Assembly: GCA_937863685.1 (NCBI GenBank)
Contig: CALMGM010000010.1
Location: forward strand, 20,158-84,157
Reading direction: 5' to 3'
DNA: 64,000 nucleotides
Origin: an uncultured bacterium
Lineage (GTDB): Bacteria > Edwardsbacteria > AC1 > EtOH8
In this document: positions 46,042-55,435 of the stretch, piece after piece
How the letters are laid out: each line of letters opens with the position of its first letter
Numbering within the stretch: position 1 is the first letter of the stretch
Notes under the pieces: generated by a model
What the model was told of the DNA's origin: nothing
What the model saw: the letters and a program-made list of their open reading frames with translations, nothing else
Databases searched by the model: none
Made by a program: the position numbers and the translations under genes

Positions 46042-47604
46042 ATGAAATTAATCAAACGTGCCTTAATCAGCGTCTACGACAAGACCGGGTTGGAAAAATT
46101 CGCCCGGGAGCTGGCCGCGTTAGGCTACGAGATAGTCTCCAGCGGCGGGACCGCCGGGCATCTCCGGGAGAAGGGCATCAATGTGATAGACGTCTCGGAC
46201 GTCACCGGATTCCCGGAGATGCTGGACGGCCGGGTCAAGACTCTGCACCCCCGCATTCATGCCGGCATCCTGGCCTGCCGCCATATTCCGGCCCACATGG
46301 AGAAGCTGAAGCAGAACGACATCGCGCCCATCGACCTGGTGGCGGTCAACCTCTATCCCTTCGAACAGACGGTGGCCAGGCCCGACGCCACCGAGGAGCA
46401 GGCCATCGAGAACATCGACATCGGCGGGCCCTCGCTGATCCGGGCGGCGGCCAAGAACTACCAGGCGGTGGCGGTGCTGACCTCGCCGGAGCAGTACCAG
46501 CCGGTGCTGGACGAGATCCGGCAATACAAAGAAGTTTCGCTGGAGACCAAGAAGCGGCTGGCCGTTTCGGCCTTCGGACTGACCGGCCGGTACGACGTGG
46601 CCATAAACAATTATTTCTCCGGGATTCAAGCGGATAAAAAGACCGTGCCCAGCAGCATCACCCTTTCGCTGGATAAATCCATCGATCTGCGCTATGGCGA
46701 GAACCCCCACCAGAACGCCGGGTTCTATATTCCCTCCGGAGCTAAAATTCCTTTCGAACAGATACACGGCAAAGAGATCTCCTACAACAATATCCTGGAC
46801 CTGTCGGCGGCCTGGGCGCTGATCCAGGAATTCAAAAAACCGTCCTGCGCCATCATCAAGCACACCAACCCCTGCGGTTGCGCCACCGCCGGGACACTGG
46901 TCAAGGCCTATGTGCTGGCCAGCCAGGGCGAGCTGCCGCCCGAGCCCATCTCGCGGTTCGGCGGGATCATCAGCTTTAACCGGCCGCTGGACCAGGAGAC
47001 CGCCCTGCAGATAGTGGCCCCGGGCAGTTTTTACGAGGTGATTGCCGCCCCGGACTTCGATCCCGGGGTCAAGGATATCTTCGCCGGACGCAAGGGATGG
47101 GGGCAGAACGTTCGTTTGGTAAAGGTCGACAAGGATGCGGTCCAGCCGGAATGGATGCTGCGGTCGGCGGCCGGCGGCTTTCTTGTCCAGCGGCCCGACG
47201 AGATGGTGCTGGACGAGAAGATACTGCAGCATGTCTCCGGCCCGGCCCCCGCCGAAGATCTGATGTCGGACCTGATGTTCGCCTACCGGGTGGTCAAGCA
47301 TCTTAAATCCAATGCCATTGCCATAGCCAAAGACCAGCAGCTGATAGGGGCCGGGGCCGGGCAGATGAACCGGCTGGCCTCGGTCCGGCTGGCCCTGAGG
47401 CAGGCCGGGGACCGGGCCATAGGGGCGGTGCTGGCCTCCGACGGCTTCTTTCCATTCCACGACAACATCGAGGAGGCGGCGGCCGGAGGGATCTCAGCCA
47501 TAATCCAGCCGGGCGGTTCGGTCAAGGACGCCGAGGTCATCCAGAAGGCCAAGGAACTGGACCTGACCATGCTGCTCACCGGCCACCGGCATTTCAGGCA
47601 CTGA
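46042..47604 (+). CDS. purH: Bifunctional AICAR transformylase/IMP cyclohydrolase
   Basis: A 520-residue enzyme performing the last two steps of IMP synthesis. The N-terminal cyclohydrolase has [38 protein letters not shown] (split), [13 protein letters not shown] and [16 protein letters not shown]. The C-terminal transformylase has [27 protein letters not shown] (Lys-His catalytic pair), [10 protein letters not shown] and [19 protein letters not shown]. Length is normal. With guaA 2 kb downstream it forms a loose purine grouping. Confidence 0.97.
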   Translation: MKLIKRALISVYDKTGLEKFARELAALGYEIVSSGGTAGHLREKGINVIDVSDVTGFPEMLDGRVKTLHPRIHAGILACRHIPAHMEKLKQNDIAPIDLVAVNLYPFEQTVARPDATEEQAIENIDIGGPSLIRAAAKNYQAVAVLTSPEQYQPVLDEIRQYKEVSLETKKRLAVSAFGLTGRYDVAINNYFSGIQADKKTVPSSITLSLDKSIDLRYGENPHQNAGFYIPSGAKIPFEQIHGKEISYNNILDLSAAWALIQEFKKPSCAIIKHTNPCGCATAGTLVKAYVLASQGELPPEPISRFGGIISFNRPLDQETALQIVAPGSFYEVIAAPDFDPGVKDIFAGRKGWGQNVRLVKVDKDAVQPEWMLRSAAGGFLVQRPDEMVLDEKILQHVSGPAPAEDLMSDLMFAYRVVKHLKSNAIAIAKDQQLIGAGAGQMNRLASVRLALRQAGDRAIGAVLASDGFFPFHDNIEEAAAGGISAIIQPGGSVKDAEVIQKAKELDLTMLLTGHRHFRH

Positions 47605-47628
47605 TCAAATCATTTTCGGAGAAAGATA

Positions 47629-49779
47629 ATGGCCAACATCTCTCCCATGCTGATGACCCGGCTGGTGGGCCAGCTGACGGGATCTCTGCGCAATCTGAAG
47701 ATGTACCCGGCCAGCCATCCCACCTCCCAAAAGCTTTTTGAAGCCAGCCTCCTGCTTATCAAGGAAGCGATGGGAGATGAAAGCCATTTGAGCTTTAGCC
47801 TGGCCGGCAATATCCTGTTAATGAACGACAAGCCGGTACCCGACTCCCGAAAAGAGGTGTTCGCCAATTTCATTTCCGAGCTGGGAAAGCGCAGCGTGGG
47901 CCAGCTGACCTTTAAACAGGGCCTGGACCGCGACCAGCTGCAGGGATTCTTTGAAACTATGACCATGGATGCTGAGCAGCTAAAGGCCAAGGGCGGGCTG
48001 GCGGCGGCCCTGGCCCTGCGGGGCATCTCCAACATAGTCGCTTCCGGGATCTCCTACGGGGGCAGTTCGGGGACCGGCGGCAGCCCGGGAGGCGGGGCCG
48101 CCCTGGAAAGCATGCTGCCGGAACAGGTGATAGCCATGCTTAAAAGCGATCCCTCCATGGTGACCGAGATGCTCTTGAAGGGCGCCCTGGCCATGGCCGA
48201 CACCCCGGAGGGCCAGGAGAAACTGGTGAGCGACCTGGACCGGCTGGCCCTGATGGCCAAGACCCAGGGCGGCGGGGAATATGCCTCGATGATGGCCAAT
48301 GTCATAGGCGGCCTGGATCAGCGCAGCAGCCAGATGGTGGCCCAGGTAAAACTGGACAACCCGGAATGGTCCGATGTGGTGCGGGAACTTTTGACCAGGT
48401 ATTCCGACCAGGACCTGGCCAAGCTGATCGTCGATAAGGCCGAGGTTCTGGCCCTGGAGACCAAGAACGATCCGGTGGTGCTGGCCGAAAAACTGCGGGG
48501 GATGGTGGCTTCCATCCCGGCCGACAATTCCCGCAAGCAGACCTTGTATCCGCTGGTCCAGCCCAAACTGCAATATTACGGACTCAGCGCCGAGGATTGC
48601 GCCTTTGTTTTCGGACAGATATCATCCACCCAGCCGGTGCTGGAAAAATATCTGGCTGACCTGGCTTCCCGGCCGCCGGCGGAGATGGTCTCGGAGGCCG
48701 AGGTGAAAACCCTGCGCTGGATAATAAGGCGCGATGAGAACTGCAAGCCGGCCCTGGAGGGGTTTTTGAAATTGCTGGCCGACGCCGATCCCGGCGTCAG
48801 GGAAAGCATCCTGGCAAATATCATGATACTGGAGGGAGATCTGCTGGCTATCGAACGCTTCGACCTGGCCGAGCTGTTGATAGACAGCATAACCCTAAGG
48901 CTGCGCCAGGAGAGCGAGGTCCGGATATACCAGCAGGCCATCGAGGTGATACAGCTGATCGCCGACCAGCTCAAGAGCACGCAACACCGGGCCCTGGTGT
49001 CCCGTATCAGCAAGGACATCTCCGACATCATGCTGCTGATGGCCGATAAGCCGGTGGCCAAGGACATGATAAAGATCCTGACGCTGATCGGCGATGAGGC
49101 GGCCATCCGTTCCCTGATACTGGGCCTTTTGAAAGACCCGATCCTGGAGAACGCCGCCAGCGCCCTGGCCGGCATCAAGGAGAAGACCCTGCCCTATCTA
49201 TTGGATACGGTCAAGGAGAGCGAGGACAGCAACATGCGTTTCAAGTGCATGTACGTGCTCAACAAAATAGGGGCCGGTGTCGAAGAGATGGCCGTCAAGG
49301 CCTTGACAGACGACCGCTGGTTCGTGCGCCGCAACATGTCGGTGCTGTTGGCCCTGATGGGCACCGAGGCCTCCATTTCCCATCTGGGCGAGGCCCTGAA
49401 CGACAAGGATGCCCGAGTGCGGACCGAGGTGCTTAAGGCCATCTATAAGATCAGCGGAAAGAATTCGGAGCCCTGGCTGATCCGGGCCCTGGCCGACAAG
49501 GAGCCCGAGGTCAAAAAGCTGGCCATCGAACACCTGGCCAAGGTGGGCGACGAGGCCTCGGTGGATGCCCTGACCGAGCTTTACGCCAGGCGGGACATGC
49601 TGGGCCGGGGGGAGATGCCGGAGGTCAAAAAGCAGATCCTGGCCTCTCTGGGCCAGATAGAACTGAAGAGCTCGGCCAATTTCCTGATGAAAGTGGCCAA
49701 GGACCGGGACCCGGAACTGGCCCAGGCCGCCCAAACCGGCCTGGCTGCCCTGTTAAAGAAAATGAAACCGCAGACCTGA
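47629..49779 (+). CDS. HEAT-repeat protein, 716 aa
   Basis: A large cytoplasmic protein between purH and guaA. Residues ~1-110 form an unrecognised N-terminal domain (LTGSLRNLKMYPASHPTSQKLFEASLL, split). A glycine-rich linker (~144-158) follows, and then helical segments. From about residue 370 there are HEAT-like repeats, clearest at ~495-710 (LPYLLDTVKESEDSNMRFKCMYVLNKIG, MAVKALTDDRWFVRRNMSVLLALMG, ISHLGEALNDKDARVRTEVLKAIYKI; each split). HEAT arrays are protein-binding scaffolds. Related proteins occur beside c-di-GMP or motility genes in other phyla, but nothing proves a link here. Confidence 0.72.
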   Translation: MANISPMLMTRLVGQLTGSLRNLKMYPASHPTSQKLFEASLLLIKEAMGDESHLSFSLAGNILLMNDKPVPDSRKEVFANFISELGKRSVGQLTFKQGLDRDQLQGFFETMTMDAEQLKAKGGLAAALALRGISNIVASGISYGGSSGTGGSPGGGAALESMLPEQVIAMLKSDPSMVTEMLLKGALAMADTPEGQEKLVSDLDRLALMAKTQGGGEYASMMANVIGGLDQRSSQMVAQVKLDNPEWSDVVRELLTRYSDQDLAKLIVDKAEVLALETKNDPVVLAEKLRGMVASIPADNSRKQTLYPLVQPKLQYYGLSAEDCAFVFGQISSTQPVLEKYLADLASRPPAEMVSEAEVKTLRWIIRRDENCKPALEGFLKLLADADPGVRESILANIMILEGDLLAIERFDLAELLIDSITLRLRQESEVRIYQQAIEVIQLIADQLKSTQHRALVSRISKDISDIMLLMADKPVAKDMIKILTLIGDEAAIRSLILGLLKDPILENAASALAGIKEKTLPYLLDTVKESEDSNMRFKCMYVLNKIGAGVEEMAVKALTDDRWFVRRNMSVLLALMGTEASISHLGEALNDKDARVRTEVLKAIYKISGKNSEPWLIRALADKEPEVKKLAIEHLAKVGDEASVDALTELYARRDMLGRGEMPEVKKQILASLGQIELKSSANFLMKVAKDRDPELAQAAQTGLAALLKKMKPQT

Positions 49780-49795
49780 AACACCGGAGGGATTT

Positions 49796-51340
49796 TTGGA
49801 AAGAATTAACATCATAGATTTCGGATCGCAGTATACCCAGCTGATCGCCCGCAAGGTGCGGGAACAGAAGGTCTATTGCCAGATAATTTCCTGCCATGCC
49901 GGGACCGAAAAGATACTGGAGGGCGATCCCCGCGGGCTGATCCTGTCCGGCGGCCCCTCCAGCGTGTTCGATAAGAACGCCCCAGTCATCGACGCCGGGA
50001 TATTCTCCGCCGGGGTCCCCATCCTGGGCATCTGCTACGGCATGCAGCTGACCGCGCTGCTGCTGGGGGGGAAGGTTCAAAGAAGCCGGGAGCAGGAATA
50101 CGGCCATGCGGTTCTCAAGCTGGAACGCAGCGATCCGGCCGGAGCCCTGTTCTCCGGTCTGCCCGAGGCCACCCAGGTATGGATGAGCCACGGCGACAGC
50201 GTGCTCAAGGCCCCGCCGGGCTTCGAGCCCATCGCTTCCACCGACAGCTGCCGGATAGCGGCCATGGCCGATAAAAAGCGGAAGATATACGGGCTTCAGT
50301 TCCATCCCGAGGTGGCCCACACCCTGAACGGACACAAGATGCTATCAGGCTTTCTGTTCAAGATCTGCGGATGCCGGGGGGACTGGACCATGGACTCCGT
50401 CATCGAACAGTCGGTCAAGACCATCAAGGAGCGGGCCGGAAAATCGAAAGTGGTGCTGGGCCTCTCCGGGGGGGTGGACTCCTCGGTGGCGGCGGTGCTG
50501 ATCTCCCGGGCCCTGGGAAAGCAGCTGCACTGCATCTTCGTGGATAACGGTTTGCTGAGGATGAACGAACGGCAGGAGGTGGAGAAGGTCTTCAAGAAGC
50601 AGTTCCGGATCCCGCTGATGACGGTGGACGCCTCCCAAAGGTTCTACTCCAAGCTGAAGGGGGTGCAGGATCCCGAAAAAAAGCGCAAGATCATCGGCAA
50701 GGAATTCATAGAGATATTCGCCGGAGCGGCCAAGAGGATCGGCAAGGTGGGATTCCTGGCCCAGGGCACCATCTATCCCGACGTGATAGAATCGGTCTCC
50801 TTCAAGGGACCGTCGGCCACCATCAAGAGCCACCACAACGTGGGGGGGCTTCCCAAGGACATGCGCAGCCTTAAGCTGATCGAGCCCCTGCGCGAGCTGT
50901 TCAAGGACGAGGTCCGGCAGCTGGGGCTGTCCCTGGGCCTGCCCCGGGAGATGGTGATGCGCCATCCCTTCCCCGGTCCGGGGCTGGCGGTGCGGGTGCT
51001 GGGGGCGGTGAGCCGGGAGCGCTGCGACATTTTGCGGGCGGCCGACCGCATCTTCATCGAGGAGATCCGGAATGCCGGGTGGTACGACCGTATCTCCCAG
51101 GCCCTGGCGGTGCTGCTGCCGGTCCGGGCGGTGGGGGTGATGGGCGACGAGCGGACTTACCAGAACGTACTGGCCCTGCGGGCGGTCAACACCACCGATT
51201 TCATGACCGCCGAGTGGACCCGGCTGCCGGACGACCTTCTGGCCCGGGTCTCCAGCCGGATCGTCAACGAGGTCAAGGGCATCAACCGGGTGGTGTACGA
51301 TATCTCCACCAAGCCGCCGGCCACCATCGAATGGGAATGA
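49796..51340 (+). CDS. guaA: GMP synthase (glutamine-hydrolysing)
   Basis: A 514-residue enzyme converting XMP to GMP. The start is TTG at 49796, 5 nt after GGAGGG; no better start exists and the protein begins ERINIIDFGSQYTQLIARKVRE (split) as expected. The amidotransferase half has GICYGMQ (catalytic Cys) and FHPEVAHT. The ATP-pyrophosphatase half has KSKVVLGLSGGVDSSVAA, and the dimerisation domain ends in KPPATIEWE. Length is normal. Confidence 0.96.
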   Translation: MERINIIDFGSQYTQLIARKVREQKVYCQIISCHAGTEKILEGDPRGLILSGGPSSVFDKNAPVIDAGIFSAGVPILGICYGMQLTALLLGGKVQRSREQEYGHAVLKLERSDPAGALFSGLPEATQVWMSHGDSVLKAPPGFEPIASTDSCRIAAMADKKRKIYGLQFHPEVAHTLNGHKMLSGFLFKICGCRGDWTMDSVIEQSVKTIKERAGKSKVVLGLSGGVDSSVAAVLISRALGKQLHCIFVDNGLLRMNERQEVEKVFKKQFRIPLMTVDASQRFYSKLKGVQDPEKKRKIIGKEFIEIFAGAAKRIGKVGFLAQGTIYPDVIESVSFKGPSATIKSHHNVGGLPKDMRSLKLIEPLRELFKDEVRQLGLSLGLPREMVMRHPFPGPGLAVRVLGAVSRERCDILRAADRIFIEEIRNAGWYDRISQALAVLLPVRAVGVMGDERTYQNVLALRAVNTTDFMTAEWTRLPDDLLARVSSRIVNEVKGINRVVYDISTKPPATIEWE

Positions 51341-51417
51341 GATCCAATATTTCAGAAAGCTGATTTTCAGATTGCTGAAAAGAAAGTCTATAATGCAAAC
51401 GAAAAACGGAATCGGAT

Positions 51418-52107
51418 ATGCCAGAAGATTATATCGATCTTGGTAACAAGCTGGAAAAGCACGGCCACCTGGACCAGGCCCTGAACGCCTTCGAGAATGC
51501 CCTGCAGGCCGAGCCCGGCAATGCCGACGCCTGGTTCAGCAAGGCCCGCATCCTCAGCCGGATGGAGAGTTTCGACGAGGCCATCAAGTCCTACGACCAG
51601 GCCATCGCCCTGAGGCCCGATTTTGCCAAGGCCTGGTGCAACAAGGGCATCGTGCTAGGGGTGCTGGACAGCGACCAGGAGGCGGTGGCGGCCCTGGACA
51701 AGGCCATCGGCCTGGACCCCAAGATGATCGAGGCCTGGTACAACAAGGGGCTGGCCCTGCGCGACCTGGAGCGCTACGACGAGGCCATCAAAATGTTCGA
51801 CCAGGCCATCAAGCTGGACGCCGAGTTCAACGACGCCTGGTACAGCAAGGGGGTCACCCTGCGCCATATGCAGAAGCACGACGAGGCAATAGCCGCCCTG
51901 AACAAGTCGCTGGAGATCTATTCCGACGACGGGGACGCCTGGTACGAGCTGGCCCGGGTCCAGCTGTTCAAGGGCGATGTCGGCGGATCGTTGCAAAGCC
52001 TGGCCAAGGCCATAGAGAACGACGAGGACTACAAGGAGAACGTGACCCAGGACGAGGATTTCCAGTCGCTGTGGGAGAATCCCGATCTCAAGAAACTTTT
52101 AGTTTAG
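51418..52107 (+). CDS. TPR-repeat protein
   Basis: A 229-residue soluble protein of six tandem tetratricopeptide repeats on the pattern AW.nKG..L..l...deAi...dkAi.ldP (for example AWCNKGIVLGVLDSDQEAVAALDKAIGLDP, split). There is no signal peptide or other domain. It is a probable protein-interaction adaptor whose partner cannot be predicted. A TATAAT at 51389-51394 may belong to its promoter, but the matching -35 is poor. Confidence 0.85.
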   Translation: MPEDYIDLGNKLEKHGHLDQALNAFENALQAEPGNADAWFSKARILSRMESFDEAIKSYDQAIALRPDFAKAWCNKGIVLGVLDSDQEAVAALDKAIGLDPKMIEAWYNKGLALRDLERYDEAIKMFDQAIKLDAEFNDAWYSKGVTLRHMQKHDEAIAALNKSLEIYSDDGDAWYELARVQLFKGDVGGSLQSLAKAIENDEDYKENVTQDEDFQSLWENPDLKKLLV

Positions 52108-52191
52108 ATTGCCAGGACTGGATCCCCGACCTCTCCCTGCCTATCGGCTTCCACTTCGGTTGGCAATAATAAATGCCTTGCTCAGTGCAGG

Positions 52192-52212
52192 CTCTCCCCG
52201 TTGCGGGGAGGG
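52192..52212. repeat. GC-rich dispersed hairpin
   Basis: CTCCCCG and CGGGGAG (52194-52200 and 52204-52210) form a short hairpin in the 181-nt gap before the first butyrate kinase gene. The surrounding text (CTCAGTGCAGG before, GGAATGAC after) resembles the repeat blocks at 55268-55359, suggesting a member of a dispersed palindromic family. Confidence 0.45.
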
Positions 52213-52288
52213 AGTGTGGGTGGGGTAGGAATGACAAAGCGCGCAATTTAAAACATAAAATACTCGGTCATTGTTAAGGAGAAGATCT

Positions 52289-53581
52289 ATGGCCAAGAAA
52301 AAGCCGGTAAGGAAAAAACCGATCAAAAAGACCATGGTCAAAAAGAAAAAGGCCCCGGCCAAAAAATCCCCCGCTAAAAAGAAGGCCGTCAGGAAACCGC
52401 CTAAAGCCAAGGCGGCTCCCCGGAAAAAAATAATAAAAAAGACCACCCCTGTTAAAAGAACCGCCAAAAGAGCTCCGGCGGCCAAAAAGATCGCAAAATC
52501 AAACATGGCCGCAAAAGATTTTCTGATACTGGTGCTCAATCCGGGCTCCACCTCCACCAAGGTGGCGGTCTACCGGGGTTCGAAGCAAATGGTGGCCGAA
52601 TCCATCGGGCATGATAAGGCCCAGATCGAAAAATTCGCCCGGATAGTCGACCAGTATCCCATGCGCAAGGCGGTGGTGCTGGATTTTCTGCTACGCAACA
52701 ATATCGATATAAAAAAGATCTCCGCGGTGGTGGACCGGGGCGGACTTTTAAAGCCCATCTCATCGGGCACCTACCTGGTCAACCAGGCCATGCTGGACGA
52801 CCTCCAGGAGGCCAGGCGGGGCGAGCACATCTCCAACGTGGGAGCCTTTATCGCCAAGGAGATCGCCCAGCAAGCCGGCTGTCCGGCCTTCATAGTCGAC
52901 GCCGTGTCGGTGGACGAATTCTCCCCGCTGGCCCGGATCTCCGGCCTGGCCGAGATCGAGCGCAAGTCGTTATTGCACGCCCTTAACATGAGGATGGCTG
53001 CCCTGCAGGCCTGCCAGGAACTGAAGAAGAACCTGAAAGACGTCAATCTGATCGTGGCCCATCTGGGCGGCGGCATCTCCATCTCGCCGGTGGATCACGG
53101 CAAATTCGTGGACGTCAACAATGCCAACGAGGGCGGTCCCTTCTCCCCGGAGAGGGCCGGCGGAGTGCCCACCGGGGCCCTGGTCAAGATGTGTTTCTCC
53201 GGCAAATATACCGTTGACGAGATCAAGAAGAAACTGACCCGCAGCGGCGGGCTGTCGGCCTACCTGGGGACCAACATGGCCAACCAGGTCAAGGACCGGG
53301 TGCTGGCCGGCGACAAGCAGGCCGAGGAGGTCTTTAGGGCCATGGCCTACCAGGTGGCCAAGGAGATCGGGGCCTGCGCCACGGTCCTGAAGGGGCAGGT
53401 TGACGCCATCGTGGTCACCGGCGGGGTGGCTTTCAATAAGATCTTCACCGACTGGATCAAGGAACGGGTGTCGTTCGTCAGCCCCAAATTCCTGGTCTTT
53501 CCCGGCGAGGACGAGATGCCGGCCCTGGCATCCGGGGCTTTAAGGGTTTTAAAGGGAGAGGAAAAGGCCAGGGAATATTAG
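52289..53581 (+). CDS. buk: Butyrate kinase with 72-residue histone-H1-like basic N-terminal tail
   Basis: Butyrate kinase forms butyrate and ATP from butyryl phosphate and ADP. The ATG at 52289 follows AAGGAGAA by 6 nt; the next candidate, Met73, has no Shine-Dalgarno site, so the tail is probably made. Residues 1-72 are 33 Lys/Arg with Ala, Pro, Thr and no acidic residue (KKAPAKKSPAKKKAVRKPP), like H1-type nucleoid proteins. Residues 73-430 are a full ASKHA kinase: LVLNPGSTSTKVAV, VVDRGG, VAHLGGGISISP, NEGGPFSPERAGGVPTG. No butyrate kinase that I know has such a tail; DNA, RNA or membrane tethering are possibilities. A second, tailless buk follows. Confidence 0.88.
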   Translation: MAKKKPVRKKPIKKTMVKKKKAPAKKSPAKKKAVRKPPKAKAAPRKKIIKKTTPVKRTAKRAPAAKKIAKSNMAAKDFLILVLNPGSTSTKVAVYRGSKQMVAESIGHDKAQIEKFARIVDQYPMRKAVVLDFLLRNNIDIKKISAVVDRGGLLKPISSGTYLVNQAMLDDLQEARRGEHISNVGAFIAKEIAQQAGCPAFIVDAVSVDEFSPLARISGLAEIERKSLLHALNMRMAALQACQELKKNLKDVNLIVAHLGGGISISPVDHGKFVDVNNANEGGPFSPERAGGVPTGALVKMCFSGKYTVDEIKKKLTRSGGLSAYLGTNMANQVKDRVLAGDKQAEEVFRAMAYQVAKEIGACATVLKGQVDAIVVTGGVAFNKIFTDWIKERVSFVSPKFLVFPGEDEMPALASGALRVLKGEEKAREY

Positions 53582-53594
53582 ACTTCCCCTTGTT

Positions 53595-53616
53595 CCCCTC
53601 CTTGATCAAGGAGGGG
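53595..53616. repeat. 22-bp perfect palindrome
   Basis: CCCCTCCTTGA followed at once by its exact reverse complement, just after the tailed butyrate kinase gene. It resembles dispersed CCCCTCCTT...AAGGAGGGG elements common in bacterial genomes and could also act as a hairpin in the mRNA. It overlaps the in-frame upstream extension of the next gene. Confidence 0.6.
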
Positions 53617-53694
53617 ATGACAGGGTGGTCTAAAACATGGTTCATAATGGCAACAGTAGGCTTAAACGATCAACTCAAAAAGGGGATCTTCAGC

Positions 53695-54063
53695 ATGGCT
53701 CACGATGTAAAGCAGGACCTGGAAAAAAACCTGGTGGTGATCAAACATTCCGATCATGTGGACAAGGATGACCTGTGGAACGCCCGGCTGGCCGCCCTGA
53801 AAATAATACAGGATAACGAATCGCCCAGGATACTGGTGGACATGAGGGACATAAACCTGACCACCACCACCATGGAGCGGTTCGAATTCGCCCAGTCGCA
53901 CAACAAGTATTTCACCAGCCGCACCAAGATAGCCACCCTGATAACCAAGGACGATCCCAAAAAGGAGGACCACCAGTTCGTGGAGACGGTAAGCCTGAAT
54001 AGGGGGTTCCTGCTGAGGGTGTTCGAGGATCAGGTAGAGGCGGAGCAGTGGCTGCTGGGATAG
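53695..54063 (+). CDS. Small STAS/SpoIIAA-like protein
   Basis: About 122 residues from the ATG at 53695 (MAHDVKQDLEKNL). In-frame ATGs at 53590 and 53647 lie in or near the palindrome and lack ribosome sites, whereas AGGGGAT precedes 53695. The strand-helix order LVVIKHSDHVDKDDLW... SPRILVDMRDINLTTTTMERFEFAQ... KIATLITKDD resembles the SpoIIAA/STAS-like fold (PF11964 type), often found alone in FCB and delta-proteobacterial genomes. It is placed between two butyrate kinase genes; its role is unknown. Confidence 0.65.
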   Translation: MAHDVKQDLEKNLVVIKHSDHVDKDDLWNARLAALKIIQDNESPRILVDMRDINLTTTTMERFEFAQSHNKYFTSRTKIATLITKDDPKKEDHQFVETVSLNRGFLLRVFEDQVEAEQWLLG

Positions 54064-54112
54064 TTGCCAAAAATCAAAATAAAATATAAAAAATATTCGG
54101 GAGGAATCGTCA

Positions 54113-55183
54113 TTGTCTTTCAAAGTCCTGGCCATCAATCCCGGCTCGACCTCGACCAAGATAGCGGTCTTTGAGGACGATAAGCCGACATTCAAGCAGA
54201 CCTTGAGCCACTCCGCCGAGGAGCTGGCTCCCTTCAGGCGCATCACCGACCAGTACGATTTCCGCAAGAAGGCCATCGAGGAGGTGCTGAACCAGGCCGG
54301 CATCAATGTCAAGGACCTCAATGCCATCATCGGGCGGGGGGGCTTGTTCAAGCCGATCCCCTCGGGCACCTATGCCGTCAGTCAGGCCATGAAGGATTAC
54401 GTCATGGCCGGCACCGGCGGGGATCATGCCTCCAACCTGGGCTGCCTGATAGCCGACGACATCGCCCGCGACGCCGGGGTCAAGGCCTACATAGTAGACC
54501 CGGTGGTGGTGGATGAGATGAATCCCCTGGCCCGTTATTCCGGCCTGCCGGAGCTGCCCCGGGTAAGCATCTTCCATGCCCTCAACCAAAAGGCAGTGGC
54601 CCGCCGGGCGGCACGGGAGATGGGGAAAAAATATGAGGATCTGAACCTGATCATGGTGCACCTGGGCGGGGGCATCTCGGTGGGCATCCACCAGAAGGGC
54701 CGGGTGGTGGACGTCAACAACGCCCTGACCGGCGACGGACCGTTCGCCCCGGAGCGCTCCGGAGGTTTGCCCACCGGCGACCTGGTGAAGATGTGCTTCT
54801 CCGGCAAATACACCCAGGCCGAGATGATGAAAAAGCTGGCCGGACAGGGCGGCTGCGTCAGTCATCTGGGGACCAACGACGGGAGACAAATGGAGGGAAA
54901 ACTTAAGGCCGGGGATCCCAAGACCGCTTTGATCATCCAAGCCATGGCCTACCAAGTATCCAAGTGCATCGGCGAGATGGCCACGGTGGTGAACGGGAAA
55001 GTGGATGCCATCGTGCTGACCGGCAGTTTTGCCTATTTCCCGGAATTCATCGACTGGATCAAGGAACGGGTTTCTTGGATCGCGAAGGTCCTGGTCTACC
55101 CCGGCGAGGACGAGATGACGGCCCTGGCCGAGGCCGGGATGAGGATATTGAAAGGCGAGGAGCAGGCCCGGGAATACGCCTGA
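54113..55183 (+). CDS. buk: Butyrate kinase (second copy, no tail)
   Basis: A 356-residue butyrate kinase of normal length. The start is TTG at 54113 with GGGAGGAA 8 nt upstream. The motifs FKVLAINPGSTSTKIAVFED, IIGRGGLFKPIPSGTYAVS, IMVHLGGGISVG and GDGPFAPERSGGLPTGDLVKMCFSGKYT (each split) are intact, and the C-terminus VLVYPGEDEMTALAEAG closely parallels copy 1. The two kinases are clearly related but diverged, so this is an old duplication. Together with the phosphotransferases downstream it makes an ATP-yielding butyrate (or branched-chain acid) pathway. Confidence 0.94.
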   Translation: MSFKVLAINPGSTSTKIAVFEDDKPTFKQTLSHSAEELAPFRRITDQYDFRKKAIEEVLNQAGINVKDLNAIIGRGGLFKPIPSGTYAVSQAMKDYVMAGTGGDHASNLGCLIADDIARDAGVKAYIVDPVVVDEMNPLARYSGLPELPRVSIFHALNQKAVARRAAREMGKKYEDLNLIMVHLGGGISVGIHQKGRVVDVNNALTGDGPFAPERSGGLPTGDLVKMCFSGKYTQAEMMKKLAGQGGCVSHLGTNDGRQMEGKLKAGDPKTALIIQAMAYQVSKCIGEMATVVNGKVDAIVLTGSFAYFPEFIDWIKERVSWIAKVLVYPGEDEMTALAEAGMRILKGEEQAREYA

Positions 55184-55192
55184 CATTTTGAA

Positions 55193-55220
55193 TGTCATTC
55201 CTGTGAAGGCAGGAATCCAT
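55193..55220 (+). repeat. Palindromic repeat unit 1
   Basis: A 28-nt unit TGTCATTCCTG-n-AGGCAGGAATCCAT, itself an imperfect palindrome (CATTCCTG/CAGGAATC arms), directly after the second butyrate kinase gene. Confidence 0.8.
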
Positions 55221-55267
55221 GAAGAGAATTAGACACTAGGCCATGTGTAAATGATAAAAAACAAACT

Positions 55268-55359
55268 TGTCATTCCTGCCCCACATCAAGTGCGGGATAA
55301 ACCCTGAGCCAGCAGGGCTTGCTTGCCTTACTCAGGGCAGGCTTCCGGCAGGAATCCAT
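55268..55359 (+). repeat. Palindromic repeat unit 2, expanded
   Basis: It has the same outer ends as unit 1 (TGTCATTCCTGCC at left, CCGGCAGGAATCCAT at right), but about 64 nt of further imperfect inverted sequence (ACCCTGAGCC / CTCAGGGCAGG) is inserted at the centre. This looks like a palindrome nested in a palindrome. Confidence 0.7.
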
Positions 55360-55402
55360 AAAACGCGACATTAAACCATCAAGAGACAAGAAATACCCAT
55401 CG

Positions 55403-55430
55403 TGTCATTCCTGCGCAGGCAGGAATCCAT
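55403..55430 (+). repeat. Palindromic repeat unit 3, left flank of the GIY-YIG gene
   Basis: A 28-nt copy (TGTCATTCCTGCGCAGGCAG followed by GAATCCAT) that ends 5 nt before the GIY-YIG start codon. Confidence 0.85.
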
Positions 55431-55435
55431 AAAAA

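Noticed and set aside
53590..53694. N-terminal extension of the STAS-like protein
   Set aside because: The extra codons come from a 22-bp palindrome and flanking non-coding sequence, with no ribosome site at 53590 or 53647.
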